Below are positions 1 to 7,841 of a stretch of DNA of 55,300 nucleotides, piece after piece. Positions within the stretch are counted from its first letter, which is position 1, and each line of letters starts with the position of its first letter. Origin of the DNA: Tissierellia bacterium. Its GTDB lineage: Bacteria > Bacillota > Clostridia > Peptostreptococcales > Acidaminobacteraceae. The notes below the pieces were generated by a model. It was given only the letters and a program-made list of their open reading frames with translations. It had not been told where the DNA came from and ran no database searches. The translations under genes and the position numbers were made by a program. The stretch is taken from contig JAAYOV010000009.1 of the NCBI GenBank assembly GCA_012520095.1, forward strand, positions 1 to 55,300. The letters run 5' to 3'.

Positions 1-23
1 ATTTCGTGTATAATTGTATTCAT
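1..23 (-). CDS. 5' end of an unidentified gene, cut by the window edge
   Basis: An ATG on the minus strand at 23-21 follows an AAAGGAGG-type ribosome site (about 31-38) at normal spacing. The reading frame stays open to the window edge, giving only seven residues (MNTIIHE). The product cannot be identified. The strong ribosome site is the main reason to believe the start. A 10-bp inverted repeat (24-33 and 82-91) flanks the upstream region. Confidence 0.45.
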
Positions 24-116
24 AAGAATAGCCTCCTTTATTATGATTTTTGTTTTTTGACACTTCTATCATAACATATGGGGCTATTCTTTTTTGTATT
101 TTTCCCTACAATTATT

Positions 117-524
117 TTACACTAACTGAAGATGAGATGCCACGTAATACACGCGCTCGCCTTCTCCGGGTGCGGATGTGTCAATAAAGTGCGGCTCATC
201 GACTTTCCCCAAATAAACTTGCTGTCCGTCTTCAATAGAAAAGACAGTATAATAGGAAATTTCCGACTCATTCTCCCACGTAAGAGAAATGCCTTCTTTT
301 CCTCTTCCTTCCACTTCAACAGAATGTGCTGCCGGCAGATCTCCCACGGAAAACAGCATCTCTCTTCCGTCAAGACCCATGGGTACACGCCACATGAGGA
401 GTTCCCCGTCGGCGTACACAGAGGCATCGCCTAAAAGAGAGAAGGCTTCTGCCTCTGAAAGAGAAAAGACGGGCAAAGGAAGAAGAAAGAGAACAAACAA
501 GGCAACAAGCCATTTATGCTTCAT
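117..524 (-). CDS. small secreted protein, possible fibronectin type III-like domain
   Basis: This 135-residue protein starts with a clear export signal: MKHK, then a hydrophobic run of about 15 residues ending near residue 22. The mature part has alternating hydrophobic residues. Its second half (about residues 68-132) reads like a fibronectin type III fold, with a SLTW strand, a YYTVF strand and a YYVAS strand near the end. That fold call is inference from pattern only. The start overlaps the end of the upstream mscS gene by 11 bases, so the two are probably translated together. I see no catalytic motif. It may be an extracytoplasmic protein, but nothing shows its partner. Confidence 0.6.
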   Translation of the reverse strand: MKHKWLVALFVLFLLPLPVFSLSEAEAFSLLGDASVYADGELLMWRVPMGLDGREMLFSVGDLPAAHSVEVEGRGKEGISLTWENESEISYYTVFSIEDGQQVYLGKVDEPHFIDTSAPGEGERVYYVASHLQLV

Positions 525-1347
525 CTTGTGCTCCCTCTGCTTTCAGGCGCATGCTGGGCACGAAATAACGGATGCCTTCTGCGCGAAGCGTTTTCTTCAC
601 ATCTTCGAGCGTCCTCCAATATGTCTGCCAATAGTCTTCCGTATTGACCCAAAAGCGAAGGGTCATACTGAGCGACGCATCATTGTTCTGGCTGAAAACG
701 ACATCAATCGGACGATCTGAGAGCGTCTGCGGCTGCACTCCGGCGACCCGAATGAGAACTTCTCTTGCCGCCTCAGGATCGCTGTCTTCTTGGAGACAGA
801 CACCGATCTCAACGCGCCTTTGAGGAAATGCCGTAACATTGACTAACGTCCTTGAAGAGATGTGGGCATTTGGCACAAGGACGAGTTTGTTGTCCGGAGT
901 GACGAGCGATGTCGTTAAAAGATCGATCTTCTGCACGCTGCCCTCCGCCTCTACACTGATGACATAGTCGCCTACCTTAAAAGGCTGAAAGAGGACTAAG
1001 ATAATGCCTCCTGCAAGATTGGAAAGACTTCCCTGCAGTGCAAGACCGACCGACAGGCCGGCGGCTCCGATGAGTGCGGTGATCGATGCCATCGGCACCT
1101 GCAGGGCCGCAAGAGCGATGACGACGACGAGAATCTTCAGCCCCGCTCCGAGGAGCGAGTAGATAAATCCGATCGCCGTCTCGTCAACTTGGCGTTTCTT
1201 CAGCCGGTTTCTAAAAAACAACAGGAATTTTTTAACAGCGTAATTTCCCACGACATACACCAAGATAGCGATCATTATATTCTTCAGTAAATTTGTCCCG
1301 TCTTGCAAAAGGGAAACCCAAAGGGGGGATTGAAGAAGCTTGTCCAT
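514..1347 (-). CDS. MscS-family mechanosensitive channel
   Basis: The 277-residue product has the build of a short MscS-type channel: three hydrophobic segments at about residues 20-40, 62-84 and 88-115, followed by a soluble beta-rich domain. The third segment is rich in Gly and Ala (LIGAAGLSVGLALQGSL), as expected for the pore-lining helix. It is followed by the family signature FKVGDYV at the start of the beta domain. Such channels open under membrane tension and release solutes during osmotic downshock. The ATG follows an AGGAGA site. The gene lies 8 bases after walJ and overlaps the small secreted gene downstream, so all three are probably one transcript. Confidence 0.9.
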   Translation of the reverse strand: MDKLLQSPLWVSLLQDGTNLLKNIMIAILVYVVGNYAVKKFLLFFRNRLKKRQVDETAIGFIYSLLGAGLKILVVVIALAALQVPMASITALIGAAGLSVGLALQGSLSNLAGGIILVLFQPFKVGDYVISVEAEGSVQKIDLLTTSLVTPDNKLVLVPNAHISSRTLVNVTAFPQRRVEIGVCLQEDSDPEAAREVLIRVAGVQPQTLSDRPIDVVFSQNNDASLSMTLRFWVNTEDYWQTYWRTLEDVKKTLRAEGIRYFVPSMRLKAEGAQDEA

Positions 1348-1355
1348 ATTTTCTC

Positions 1356-2150
1356 CTATAATAATCGATATACTCCCGAAGGATTCTTTCTGGGAGCCAC
1401 TTCCACCTGAAGATCTCTGCCCGCATGGATTTTATGTTCCTTTAGGTGGGCATGCGTTGTCATATACGCAAGATCCGGATAATTGTTTTGTTCGCTGAGG
1501 TGGGCAAGAAGAACAAAGCGAAGCTTGCCTTCCTGCTCATAGATTGTGCGGATGCTCTGCGCCGCTCGAGCATTGCTGAGATGGCCGAGTTCACCTAATA
1601 TGCGCTGCTTGAGCCTATAGGGATAAGGACCCATTCGCACCATATTTTCATCGTGATTGCTCTCCAGAACTAAAAAATCGGAGGAAATAAGCGCTTTTAA
1701 CGCTTTGTCTTCCATCTCTCCAAGGTCGGTGGCAAGACCGAGCGTCTTTTTGCCGTCGGTAAACCGAAATCCGAAGGTCTTGAATGCATCGTGTGGAACT
1801 TGAAAAGCCTCCACTTCCATATCTTGCACAATCATTCTTCCCTCTTCAAAAAAAGTAAAACGATCGATAGGGAGCTCTTCGAGACGGGGAAGAAGATATT
1901 CATACGTGGTGCGATGAATATAAATGGGAACCGAGGTGCGCTTTGCCAGCACCTTTAGCCCCCTCACATGATCTATGTGGCCATGGGTAATGACGATGGC
2001 ATTTATATCATCGAGATGCACGCCTACGCTTCCAAGTGCCTCCCGTATATATTTCGCGCTCATTCCGACATCTACGAGTATCTTCGTCTTTTTCGAAGCG
2101 AGATAATGAGCGTTTCCGCTCGATCCGCTGGCAAGTGAACAGTATTCCAT
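1356..2150 (-). CDS. walJ: WalJ/YycJ-type metallo-beta-lactamase-fold hydrolase
   Basis: The 264-residue protein carries the metal-binding motif THGHIDH (HxHxDH) about 70 residues in, and begins with SLASGSSGN, the typical N terminus of the WalJ/YycJ family. Family members are two-metal hydrolases related to RNase J-type enzymes, and in Bacillus walJ lies beside the WalRK cell-wall regulators. No walRK genes lie beside it here. I chose ATG 2150 because it has an AAAGGA site six bases upstream and gives the family N terminus. A longer frame from 2195 would add 15 residues that do not look like the family and would run over the promoter at 2170. Confidence 0.85.
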   Translation of the reverse strand: MEYCSLASGSSGNAHYLASKKTKILVDVGMSAKYIREALGSVGVHLDDINAIVITHGHIDHVRGLKVLAKRTSVPIYIHRTTYEYLLPRLEELPIDRFTFFEEGRMIVQDMEVEAFQVPHDAFKTFGFRFTDGKKTLGLATDLGEMEDKALKALISSDFLVLESNHDENMVRMGPYPYRLKQRILGELGHLSNARAAQSIRTIYEQEGKLRFVLLAHLSEQNNYPDLAYMTTHAHLKEHKIHAGRDLQVEVAPRKNPSGVYRLL

Positions 2151-2169
2151 AGTTTTCCTTTCAACAATG

Positions 2170-2178
2170 ATTGTACCA
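2170..2178 (-). promoter_or_regulatory. extended -10 promoter element of walJ operon
   Basis: On the minus strand the bases read TGGTACAAT, an extended -10 element about 20 bases before the walJ ATG at 2150. The -35 region is poor, which fits an extended -10 promoter. The same TGG plus TAtAAT arrangement occurs before the genes at 12506-13969 and 21228-22346. Confidence 0.5.
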
Positions 2179-2270
2179 CAGCACCCGGCCGGCAAAACCT
2201 ATAAGAAAAATTACCTGTATTGGACATTTGGGTTTCTTCATAAGCTATAATGAGTAAAGGAGGTACTGCT

Positions 2271-3170
2271 TTGCCAATCTATCTACAACCGGAAAGTTTT
2301 GATTTTTCCACGATTCAACTGGAAAGTCTCTTCATCGAGGAATTTGTCCCGCATGCGCCGCTTCTGCCCCTGAAGGTATATCTCTTGGGCTTACAGCTCC
2401 TGCAAAAAGGACAAAATCCCGATCTGTCCGTTCTGGCTTCTCGCCTCGGGGTCGAAAGCAAGGATGTCCGGGAAGCCTATGAGTACTGGCGAAATCTGGG
2501 GCTTGTCCGCTTCAGCGCTTCTGCAAGATCGGGAGAAGATGATATCCACTATCTGAGCGTGCGAGATCTCTATCTTAACAATAATTATCGGTTGAAAAAA
2601 CCGCTCTCTTCGCTTGACCGCGGCGAGCTGTACAATGACCTCTTCCGCTATGTCAATGAGATTTTGGTCTCTCCCGCCACTGAGATTGAACGCGCCCACG
2701 TCATCGACTATCTGCGAGATAAAGATGTGCCCAAGGAGCTCGTTCGCGAAGCTTTCAGGGACCATTCCATGCAGTATGCCAGAGGAAAAAAAGTCGTCAA
2801 CACCCTGCGCTACTGGAATGACAACGGCATTCAATCTCTGGAAGACTTAGAGGCCTTCAAAGAGCGGTTCAATCTCCGCCAACTCAATTACAAGCAAGTG
2901 CTAACGGCTCTCGGATATCCTTATACCGCGCCTACGCAGGCAGATAAAGATTGTGTCGACACCTGGCTCGATGAGTACCAATTCAGCATGGAGCAGATTC
3001 TTGAAAAAATCAAGGAAATTACGATGAATAAGCGCAATCCCTCCATGAACTATCTGCACGCGGCATTTCGCAACGAATATGATGGAATATCCAAGAAGGC
3101 GGAAGCAAAGGAAGACGTGAGCGAACTCAGCGACGATGAACTCCTCGCTCGCTATGGTATTAAAAGATGA
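2271..3170 (+). CDS. DnaD/DnaB-like replication initiation protein
   Basis: This 299-residue protein resembles DnaD-domain proteins that help load the replicative helicase in Gram-positive bacteria. The N-terminal part (about residues 1-110) looks like a winged helix, with KVYLLGLQLLQKG followed by a paired VLASRLGV segment. The C-terminal half contains a DnaB_2-like helical region, with a segment near RYWNDNGIQSLEDL and another that includes YKQVLTALGYP. The end SDDELLARYGIKR is a tail common to this type. I prefer TTG 2271 to the in-frame ATG 2250, because an AAAGGAGG site (2256-2263) lies seven bases before the TTG and downstream of the ATG. The stop overlaps the next start as ATGA, so it is coupled to the DnaI-like loader. 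Confidence 0.8.
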   Translation: MPIYLQPESFDFSTIQLESLFIEEFVPHAPLLPLKVYLLGLQLLQKGQNPDLSVLASRLGVESKDVREAYEYWRNLGLVRFSASARSGEDDIHYLSVRDLYLNNNYRLKKPLSSLDRGELYNDLFRYVNEILVSPATEIERAHVIDYLRDKDVPKELVREAFRDHSMQYARGKKVVNTLRYWNDNGIQSLEDLEAFKERFNLRQLNYKQVLTALGYPYTAPTQADKDCVDTWLDEYQFSMEQILEKIKEITMNKRNPSMNYLHAAFRNEYDGISKKAEAKEDVSELSDDELLARYGIKR

Positions 3171-4129
3171 TCGAAGATATCCGGCGCGAATTACTCAGGG
3201 AATATGAAGAAAGACGATTTCTCCGAGATCTTGAAGTTCGCAGAAAACAAAGACAATTATACGAAGAAATACCTGAATTGCAGGCTCTTGAACAGAAATA
3301 CAAAGAAATGGAGCTTGAGATTTTGCGCGCCGTATTTTCCTCTCCCTCATACGCAAAAAGCGCTGCACAAGAGCAGGAAAAGCTTTACGCAAGGCTGGAG
3401 GAGGACAGAGAAGACCTTCTCAGACGCCGCGACATCGACCCGGATTCACTTCTTCCATCCTATGAATGTCCACATTGCAGAGATCGGGCTTTTCTTGACG
3501 ACGGAAGCTATTGTCCGTGTTTCAACAGACGGCTCGCCAAGAGAATCTATCAGATGAGCGGTTCTATCGCAAAAGAAGACAGGGATTTGAGCAGCTACAC
3601 ACTCGATATCTTTAACGATCCCGAGCAACGAGCAAACATGGGCAAAATCTATTCTGCCATGAAAGAGGAGGCTCGCTTCTTTACCCCCGGCTCCGGGAAA
3701 AACTATCTTTTCAGCGGTCCGGTCAGCCAAGGAAAGACTTTCCTCATGGAGAGTTTTGCCGGCGAACTCCTAAAGGAAGGCATCATCATCTTCCACATGA
3801 CGGCGCCTGCGATGGTGGACTTTCTTAGAAGATATCGCTTTCAAGGAAGACCGGAGGAAAACGACGAACAAGTCTATCAACTTCTAATGGAAAGCGATCT
3901 GCTGCTCCTTGATGACCTGGGCAAAGAAAACGTGACCGACTTCGTAGTAACGGAGTTTTTCCATCTCGTTAATCATCGGTATTTGAACAAAAAAAGTCTG
4001 TTTATCAGCACCAACCTAAACATTAAAGAGTTGTTTGCCACCTATGACGAAGCGGCAATGGATCGGCTTCTCGCTCACGCCTATGTCCCCAAGTTCTTTG
4101 GACCCCCTCTGAAACGGGGCACTCCATGA
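3167..4129 (+). CDS. dnaI: DnaI/DnaC-type helicase loader ATPase
   Basis: A 320-residue AAA+ protein of the DnaC/DnaI type, which would load the DnaB helicase onto DNA. The N terminus is highly charged and helical. It is followed by a Cys cluster near residue 101 (CPHC) and residue 120 (CPC) that could bind zinc, as in Bacillus DnaI. The ATPase core has a Walker A motif GPVSQGKT (about residues 184-191), a Walker B motif LLLLDD (about 245) and a sensor region ISTNLN near residue 283. The gene overlaps both neighbours by four bases. The pairing with a DnaD-like protein supports the replication role. The last 15 residues (FGPPLKRGTP) differ from the usual ending of the family. Confidence 0.85.
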   Translation: MIEDIRRELLREYEERRFLRDLEVRRKQRQLYEEIPELQALEQKYKEMELEILRAVFSSPSYAKSAAQEQEKLYARLEEDREDLLRRRDIDPDSLLPSYECPHCRDRAFLDDGSYCPCFNRRLAKRIYQMSGSIAKEDRDLSSYTLDIFNDPEQRANMGKIYSAMKEEARFFTPGSGKNYLFSGPVSQGKTFLMESFAGELLKEGIIIFHMTAPAMVDFLRRYRFQGRPEENDEQVYQLLMESDLLLLDDLGKENVTDFVVTEFFHLVNHRYLNKKSLFISTNLNIKELFATYDEAAMDRLLAHAYVPKFFGPPLKRGTP

Positions 4130-5001
4130 ATCGAAATATCGACAGAATCATTCCCGCTCCCTCCCCGCACTGGGTCGGAAACGGATTTCGCGTTCGACAA
4201 TTTTTTGCAAAAGAAAATGAAAGCCGGCGCGCGTTCTTCAGTCCGTTTCTTCTGATGGATTATCATGAGCCGTATTTTTATGAGGCGACGCCGATTGATA
4301 CCGGAGTCGGCCCGCATGCCCACAGAGGTTTTTCCACCCTCACTCTCAGCCTGGCAGGCCGCCTCACGCATGAAGACAACGTCGGAAACAGAGGTGTGAT
4401 CGATTCCGGAGGCGTCCACTGGCTGCATGCCGGAAAAGGCATTTTACACAGAGAAATTCATGAAAGCCGTTGGAGCAAGACCCCTCGAATACTCCACAGT
4501 GTTCAACTGTGGATTGACTCGCCAAAAGAGCATAAATTTGATGAGCCCGCCTATCGCCGCTTTGCAAAAAAAGATCTCGGCCATAGAGAATTCTTTGATG
4601 AAACGCAGCTCACCGTCATCGCCGGCGAAGCGTATGGCGTAAGAGGTCCGGTTCCCACATTTTCCCCCATCACTCTCTACCGGCTGCGCCTGACAAGCAT
4701 CTCATCTTTTGAAATCATCGAACCGCCTGAGCATAATCTCGGGATCCTCATATTAGATGGGAAAGTCCGAATCAATGGTGAGCAAGACGGAATACAGGGC
4801 GACTTCTTTTCTTTCCGCCGTGAAGAAGGCACTCTCAACCTCCAGGCGCCCTCACATGCGGAAGTGCTGGTTCTAAGCGGCAAACCTCTCGATCAAGAGG
4901 TGCATATGAACGGACCGTTTGCCATGGCAACGCGGGACGATCTCTACCAGGCTCTCTCGGATCTCCAGCTTGGCAAGTTCGGAAACATGGATCTTGTATA
5001 A
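4126..5001 (+). CDS. pirin-family cupin protein
   Basis: This 291-residue protein has the two-cupin pirin build. The N-terminal cupin holds the metal-site motif PHAHRGFSTLTL near residue 64 and further metal-ligand candidates in the stretch VHWLHAGKGILHREI at about residues 99-113. The C-terminal cupin (about 185-275) is less conserved. Pirins bind a metal ion; some act as quercetin dioxygenases or redox-sensitive regulators, but the substrate cannot be read from sequence. It overlaps the helicase-loader gene by four bases (ATGA), an odd functional partner that probably reflects shared transcription only. A strong terminator follows directly. Confidence 0.88.
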   Translation: MNRNIDRIIPAPSPHWVGNGFRVRQFFAKENESRRAFFSPFLLMDYHEPYFYEATPIDTGVGPHAHRGFSTLTLSLAGRLTHEDNVGNRGVIDSGGVHWLHAGKGILHREIHESRWSKTPRILHSVQLWIDSPKEHKFDEPAYRRFAKKDLGHREFFDETQLTVIAGEAYGVRGPVPTFSPITLYRLRLTSISSFEIIEPPEHNLGILILDGKVRINGEQDGIQGDFFSFRREEGTLNLQAPSHAEVLVLSGKPLDQEVHMNGPFAMATRDDLYQALSDLQLGKFGNMDLV

Positions 5002-5006
5002 AAAGT

Positions 5007-5045
5007 AAAACCCCTTCCGGAGTTTTTCTTTGGAAGGGGTTTTTT
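5007..5045. terminator. intrinsic terminator, probably bidirectional
   Basis: A 12-bp stem (AAAACCCCTTCC with GGAAGGGGTTTT) and a 13-base loop are followed by a T run on the plus strand. On the minus strand the stem is followed by T residues as well. It ends the dnaD-dnaI-pirin operon and probably also transcripts from the minus-strand gene at 5132-7225. Confidence 0.85.
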
Positions 5046-5131
5046 ATGTCATCTGTTGATCCGAACCGGTCTTTTATAAACGTTCAAGTCCGTCTTGTGA
5101 AGCCGCCTTTATCAATTAATAAGCGGTATTG

Positions 5132-7225
5132 TCAGGGTTGCGCCGGACTCTCCGTCGGCGTCTCTGTTTCAGGGGGCTCCATTCCCAGGAGTTCATGTAC
5201 ATATTCGGGATATGCCCGCTGAAGCGGAAGCTGGTCTTTATCCTCCAGATACTGATAGTAGTCTTTGTCGAGTATCAATCCGGAATACATGAACATCCTT
5301 CGTATGCGCTCAGACATATCGTATTGAAACTCTCCCGTTGGAGTCGCGCCAATAAATTCGTCGGTCCAGGAATTGTATTTGAACTCATTGGTGATATAAC
5401 TGCGGTTGAGGAAGACGACGAGCGGACTCGTGTCGCTGAAGACATCGATCCCCATGAGGAGGCGGGAGTCATAATTCAGACCCATCAAGTTGTGGATCGT
5501 CGGGATGATATCAAGCGAACACGCCGGACGCTCAATGACTTCTCTTTCCATCCCCTGCTCATACATGATAAGGGCGTTTCGATAGAGTTCGAAGTTTCTC
5601 TCCACCTCATGGCCGGCAAGCTCATTGAGACCGGCATCGGTGAGCCCGTAGGGATAGTGGTCGGCGCTGATGACGATAAGCGTTCGCTCCGCCACTCCCA
5701 CTTCATTGAGGCGCTTGAGCAAATATTCCATGGCGCGGTCGAGCTCAATGTTGCAGGCGAGATATGCCTTGACCTCATCGCTGTAATCGAGATGCTCGAC
5801 CAGGTGGCGATTCTTCTTGCTCATGGCATTGCCCATGAAATTGTATTCGAGATGCCCGCTGACCGTCATATAATATGCGTGAAACGGTTCATCGTGAATA
5901 TACTCATCGACAGAAGCTTCCATCATATCGAGATCGCTCTGAGGCCATCTCACGGGAATATCTAAGCCGTTATACAGTCCTTTATACTCATAACCCAAAT
6001 TCGGATGGGATTTATCACGATCATAATAATCATATGTGTGATTGTGGTAGGCCATCGTCAAATAGCCTTCTCTTCTTAGAGTATTGCCCATGGTAAAAGG
6101 CAGATAGTTGTCTGCGCTTCTTGCAAGGGACCAGACGCCCGAGCGGGGGAGCAGTCCCGTCGTTGCGACGTATTCTCCGTCCGATGTGCTGACTTCCCAT
6201 ATGGGAGTGTAGAATTCAGGAAATACATATCCCTCATTTGCCATCATATATAAAGTAGGGGTGAGTTCCTCATCGAGCACAAGGTGCGAGAAACCCTCCG
6301 CCGTGATCAGGATCAGGTTGTGGCCGGCAAAGCGGCCTGTGTGGTCATTTTTTCTTGTGGGAGCTCGCATGCCGAAGTATTCATGCATCCAGCCCATCAC
6401 TTCTTCCGTCTCTTCGTCCAGCAATTTCTTAAAATCGATGTCGAGGACGTTGAGGCCTCTGGCCGTCTGCGCAGGTGCTTCTCCCTCAGGCGGTTCTGCC
6501 CCCACCGGATATCGTCTCTTTTGCGGTCCATAAGAGGGAATATCTCCCGTTTCCGACGGAGGAAGAATCTCCATCTGCGCATCCGAGGATCCGAAGACAT
6601 ATCCCTTTAAGTCATTACTGATGGTCATCAGGAGTCCCACATTATAGACGGACTGATCCATCGGGCCGCGCGCAAAGAGCATGTCAAAACTCGAGCCTTT
6701 TCCTATTTTTCCGATTGAGCACGCAAAACTTGTGATCGTCGCGCTGAGAAGCACCGCTAAGAACAGAAAGACAAAAAGAGATCTTCGCCTCCAGTTCCAA
6801 GTCCACTTGGGAATCGTCTTGCGTAAGATAAAGAGGACGACAGCGGGCACAAACATCGCAAGGGCATGGAAGAAGTTTTGGAATATCGTCTGAAAGATGA
6901 CGCCCGTAAAGCCCAAAGCATCTTTTCCGTGAAGCGCACTGTAGATTGTGTAGAACGTGCGAAATATCTTCGTGTAAATAAGCTGCGAAGAAAAGTAAAG
7001 GCCGAAGAAAGCAAGCAGCCCTATCAAAACTCCTCTGCGGATGTTCTCCGGAAACAGACTGACAAGGAGCATCATTACCACGGCAAATAGCAGGCTCAAT
7101 AAAAACAGCAGGAACAGCCCGCTGAAAAACGGTTTCGGACTTGCAAGCCGCAGAAGGACCTCCATCCAAAAGAAACTGAATGTCAAAAATATCAACAGCG
7201 GCAATGATTTCTTAAGCTCTCTCAT
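5132..7225 (-). CDS. LtaS-like membrane sulfatase-fold transferase (lipoteichoic acid synthase family)
   Basis: The 697-residue protein has five or so N-terminal membrane segments (to about residue 185) and a large outer alkaline-phosphatase/sulfatase domain. The active-site pattern of LtaS is present: a metal-ligand Glu in TAEGF (about 309), the nucleophile Thr in STSDGE (about 345), and the DH pair in SADHYPYG (about 520). LtaS enzymes move glycerol phosphate from phosphatidylglycerol onto lipoteichoic acid; related enzymes modify other polymers, so the exact product is open. The C-terminal tail is rich in Pro, Glu and Thr. The ATG follows an AAGAGGAT site. It is flanked by a terminator downstream and its own promoter upstream, so it is probably monocistronic. 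Confidence 0.85.
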   Translation of the reverse strand: MRELKKSLPLLIFLTFSFFWMEVLLRLASPKPFFSGLFLLFLLSLLFAVVMMLLVSLFPENIRRGVLIGLLAFFGLYFSSQLIYTKIFRTFYTIYSALHGKDALGFTGVIFQTIFQNFFHALAMFVPAVVLFILRKTIPKWTWNWRRRSLFVFLFLAVLLSATITSFACSIGKIGKGSSFDMLFARGPMDQSVYNVGLLMTISNDLKGYVFGSSDAQMEILPPSETGDIPSYGPQKRRYPVGAEPPEGEAPAQTARGLNVLDIDFKKLLDEETEEVMGWMHEYFGMRAPTRKNDHTGRFAGHNLILITAEGFSHLVLDEELTPTLYMMANEGYVFPEFYTPIWEVSTSDGEYVATTGLLPRSGVWSLARSADNYLPFTMGNTLRREGYLTMAYHNHTYDYYDRDKSHPNLGYEYKGLYNGLDIPVRWPQSDLDMMEASVDEYIHDEPFHAYYMTVSGHLEYNFMGNAMSKKNRHLVEHLDYSDEVKAYLACNIELDRAMEYLLKRLNEVGVAERTLIVISADHYPYGLTDAGLNELAGHEVERNFELYRNALIMYEQGMEREVIERPACSLDIIPTIHNLMGLNYDSRLLMGIDVFSDTSPLVVFLNRSYITNEFKYNSWTDEFIGATPTGEFQYDMSERIRRMFMYSGLILDKDYYQYLEDKDQLPLQRAYPEYVHELLGMEPPETETPTESPAQP

Positions 7226-7254
7226 ATTAATATCCTCTTGACAACAACAGAACT

Positions 7255-7283
7255 ATCTTAACGCACAAATACGGAAAATACAA
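7255..7283 (-). promoter_or_regulatory. promoter of the LtaS-like gene
   Basis: On the minus strand TTGTAT (7283-7278), a 17-base spacer and TAAGAT (7260-7255) form a sigma-70-type promoter about 30 bases before the start codon at 7225. Confidence 0.45.
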
Positions 7284-7396
7284 AATCTTTTCATATAATT
7301 TATTATTTTATGGGTTTCTTTATTTATCCCGAATTATCGACAATAAAATAAGCACAGCGAAAAATACTTTTTCAACTGCCCTTATTGCAACAGAAT

Positions 7397-7762
7397 CTAT
7401 TGAATCGGGTCGGGGTCTCGATAGGTCAGATAGTCCAAATAATCTCGAGTCCTGATCTCCATATCGCCAAGCTCACGCATCCATCTTCGGTGAAGTTCTT
7501 TGTCTCTGCGAATTCTCCTCTCAAGAATATGTGATTCGGGAACCGTCCCAATCTGCTCCTCAACCTTTGCATAGCGGTGCCAGAGAATTTCTCCCACTCT
7601 CATACAGAGCTGAATCTGCGCATGAAGATCAAAGGGATCGTCCTCTACGGAGCGCTCCCGCACCCTTCGCTTTAAAGCCGTTGCCGTCTCTTTCCACTTG
7701 CGAAAGCGGTAATGATAGGCAAACCACAGTTTTAGTGTTTCCGAATCAAATTCTCGAGTCAT
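7397..7762 (-). CDS. hypothetical protein, charged and alpha-helical
   Basis: A 121-residue protein that I do not recognise. It is rich in Arg, Glu and Trp, has no signal peptide or membrane segment, and reads as mainly helical, with segments such as WFAYHYRFRKWKETATALKR and a long Arg/Glu-rich helix near residues 75-105. An AGGAGAGG-type ribosome site stands just before the ATG, which supports real translation. It lies between dnaB (79 bases upstream in transcription order) and the LtaS-like gene, so it could be the last gene of the rpsR-to-dnaB gene train. Function unknown. Confidence 0.55.
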   Translation of the reverse strand: MTREFDSETLKLWFAYHYRFRKWKETATALKRRVRERSVEDDPFDLHAQIQLCMRVGEILWHRYAKVEEQIGTVPESHILERRIRRDKELHRRWMRELGDMEIRTRDYLDYLTYRDPDPIQ

Positions 7763-7841
7763 GCCTCTCCTGCTTGCATATCCTAAAAAGACATCGTCAC
7801 CGGACGACCAACTTTAGGCATGTCTATTATGAATAGCTACC

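Noticed and set aside
5129-5965. Plus-strand frame of 278 codons opposite the LtaS-like gene
   Set aside because: Mirror of conserved sulfatase-domain codons with no family match or ribosome site.
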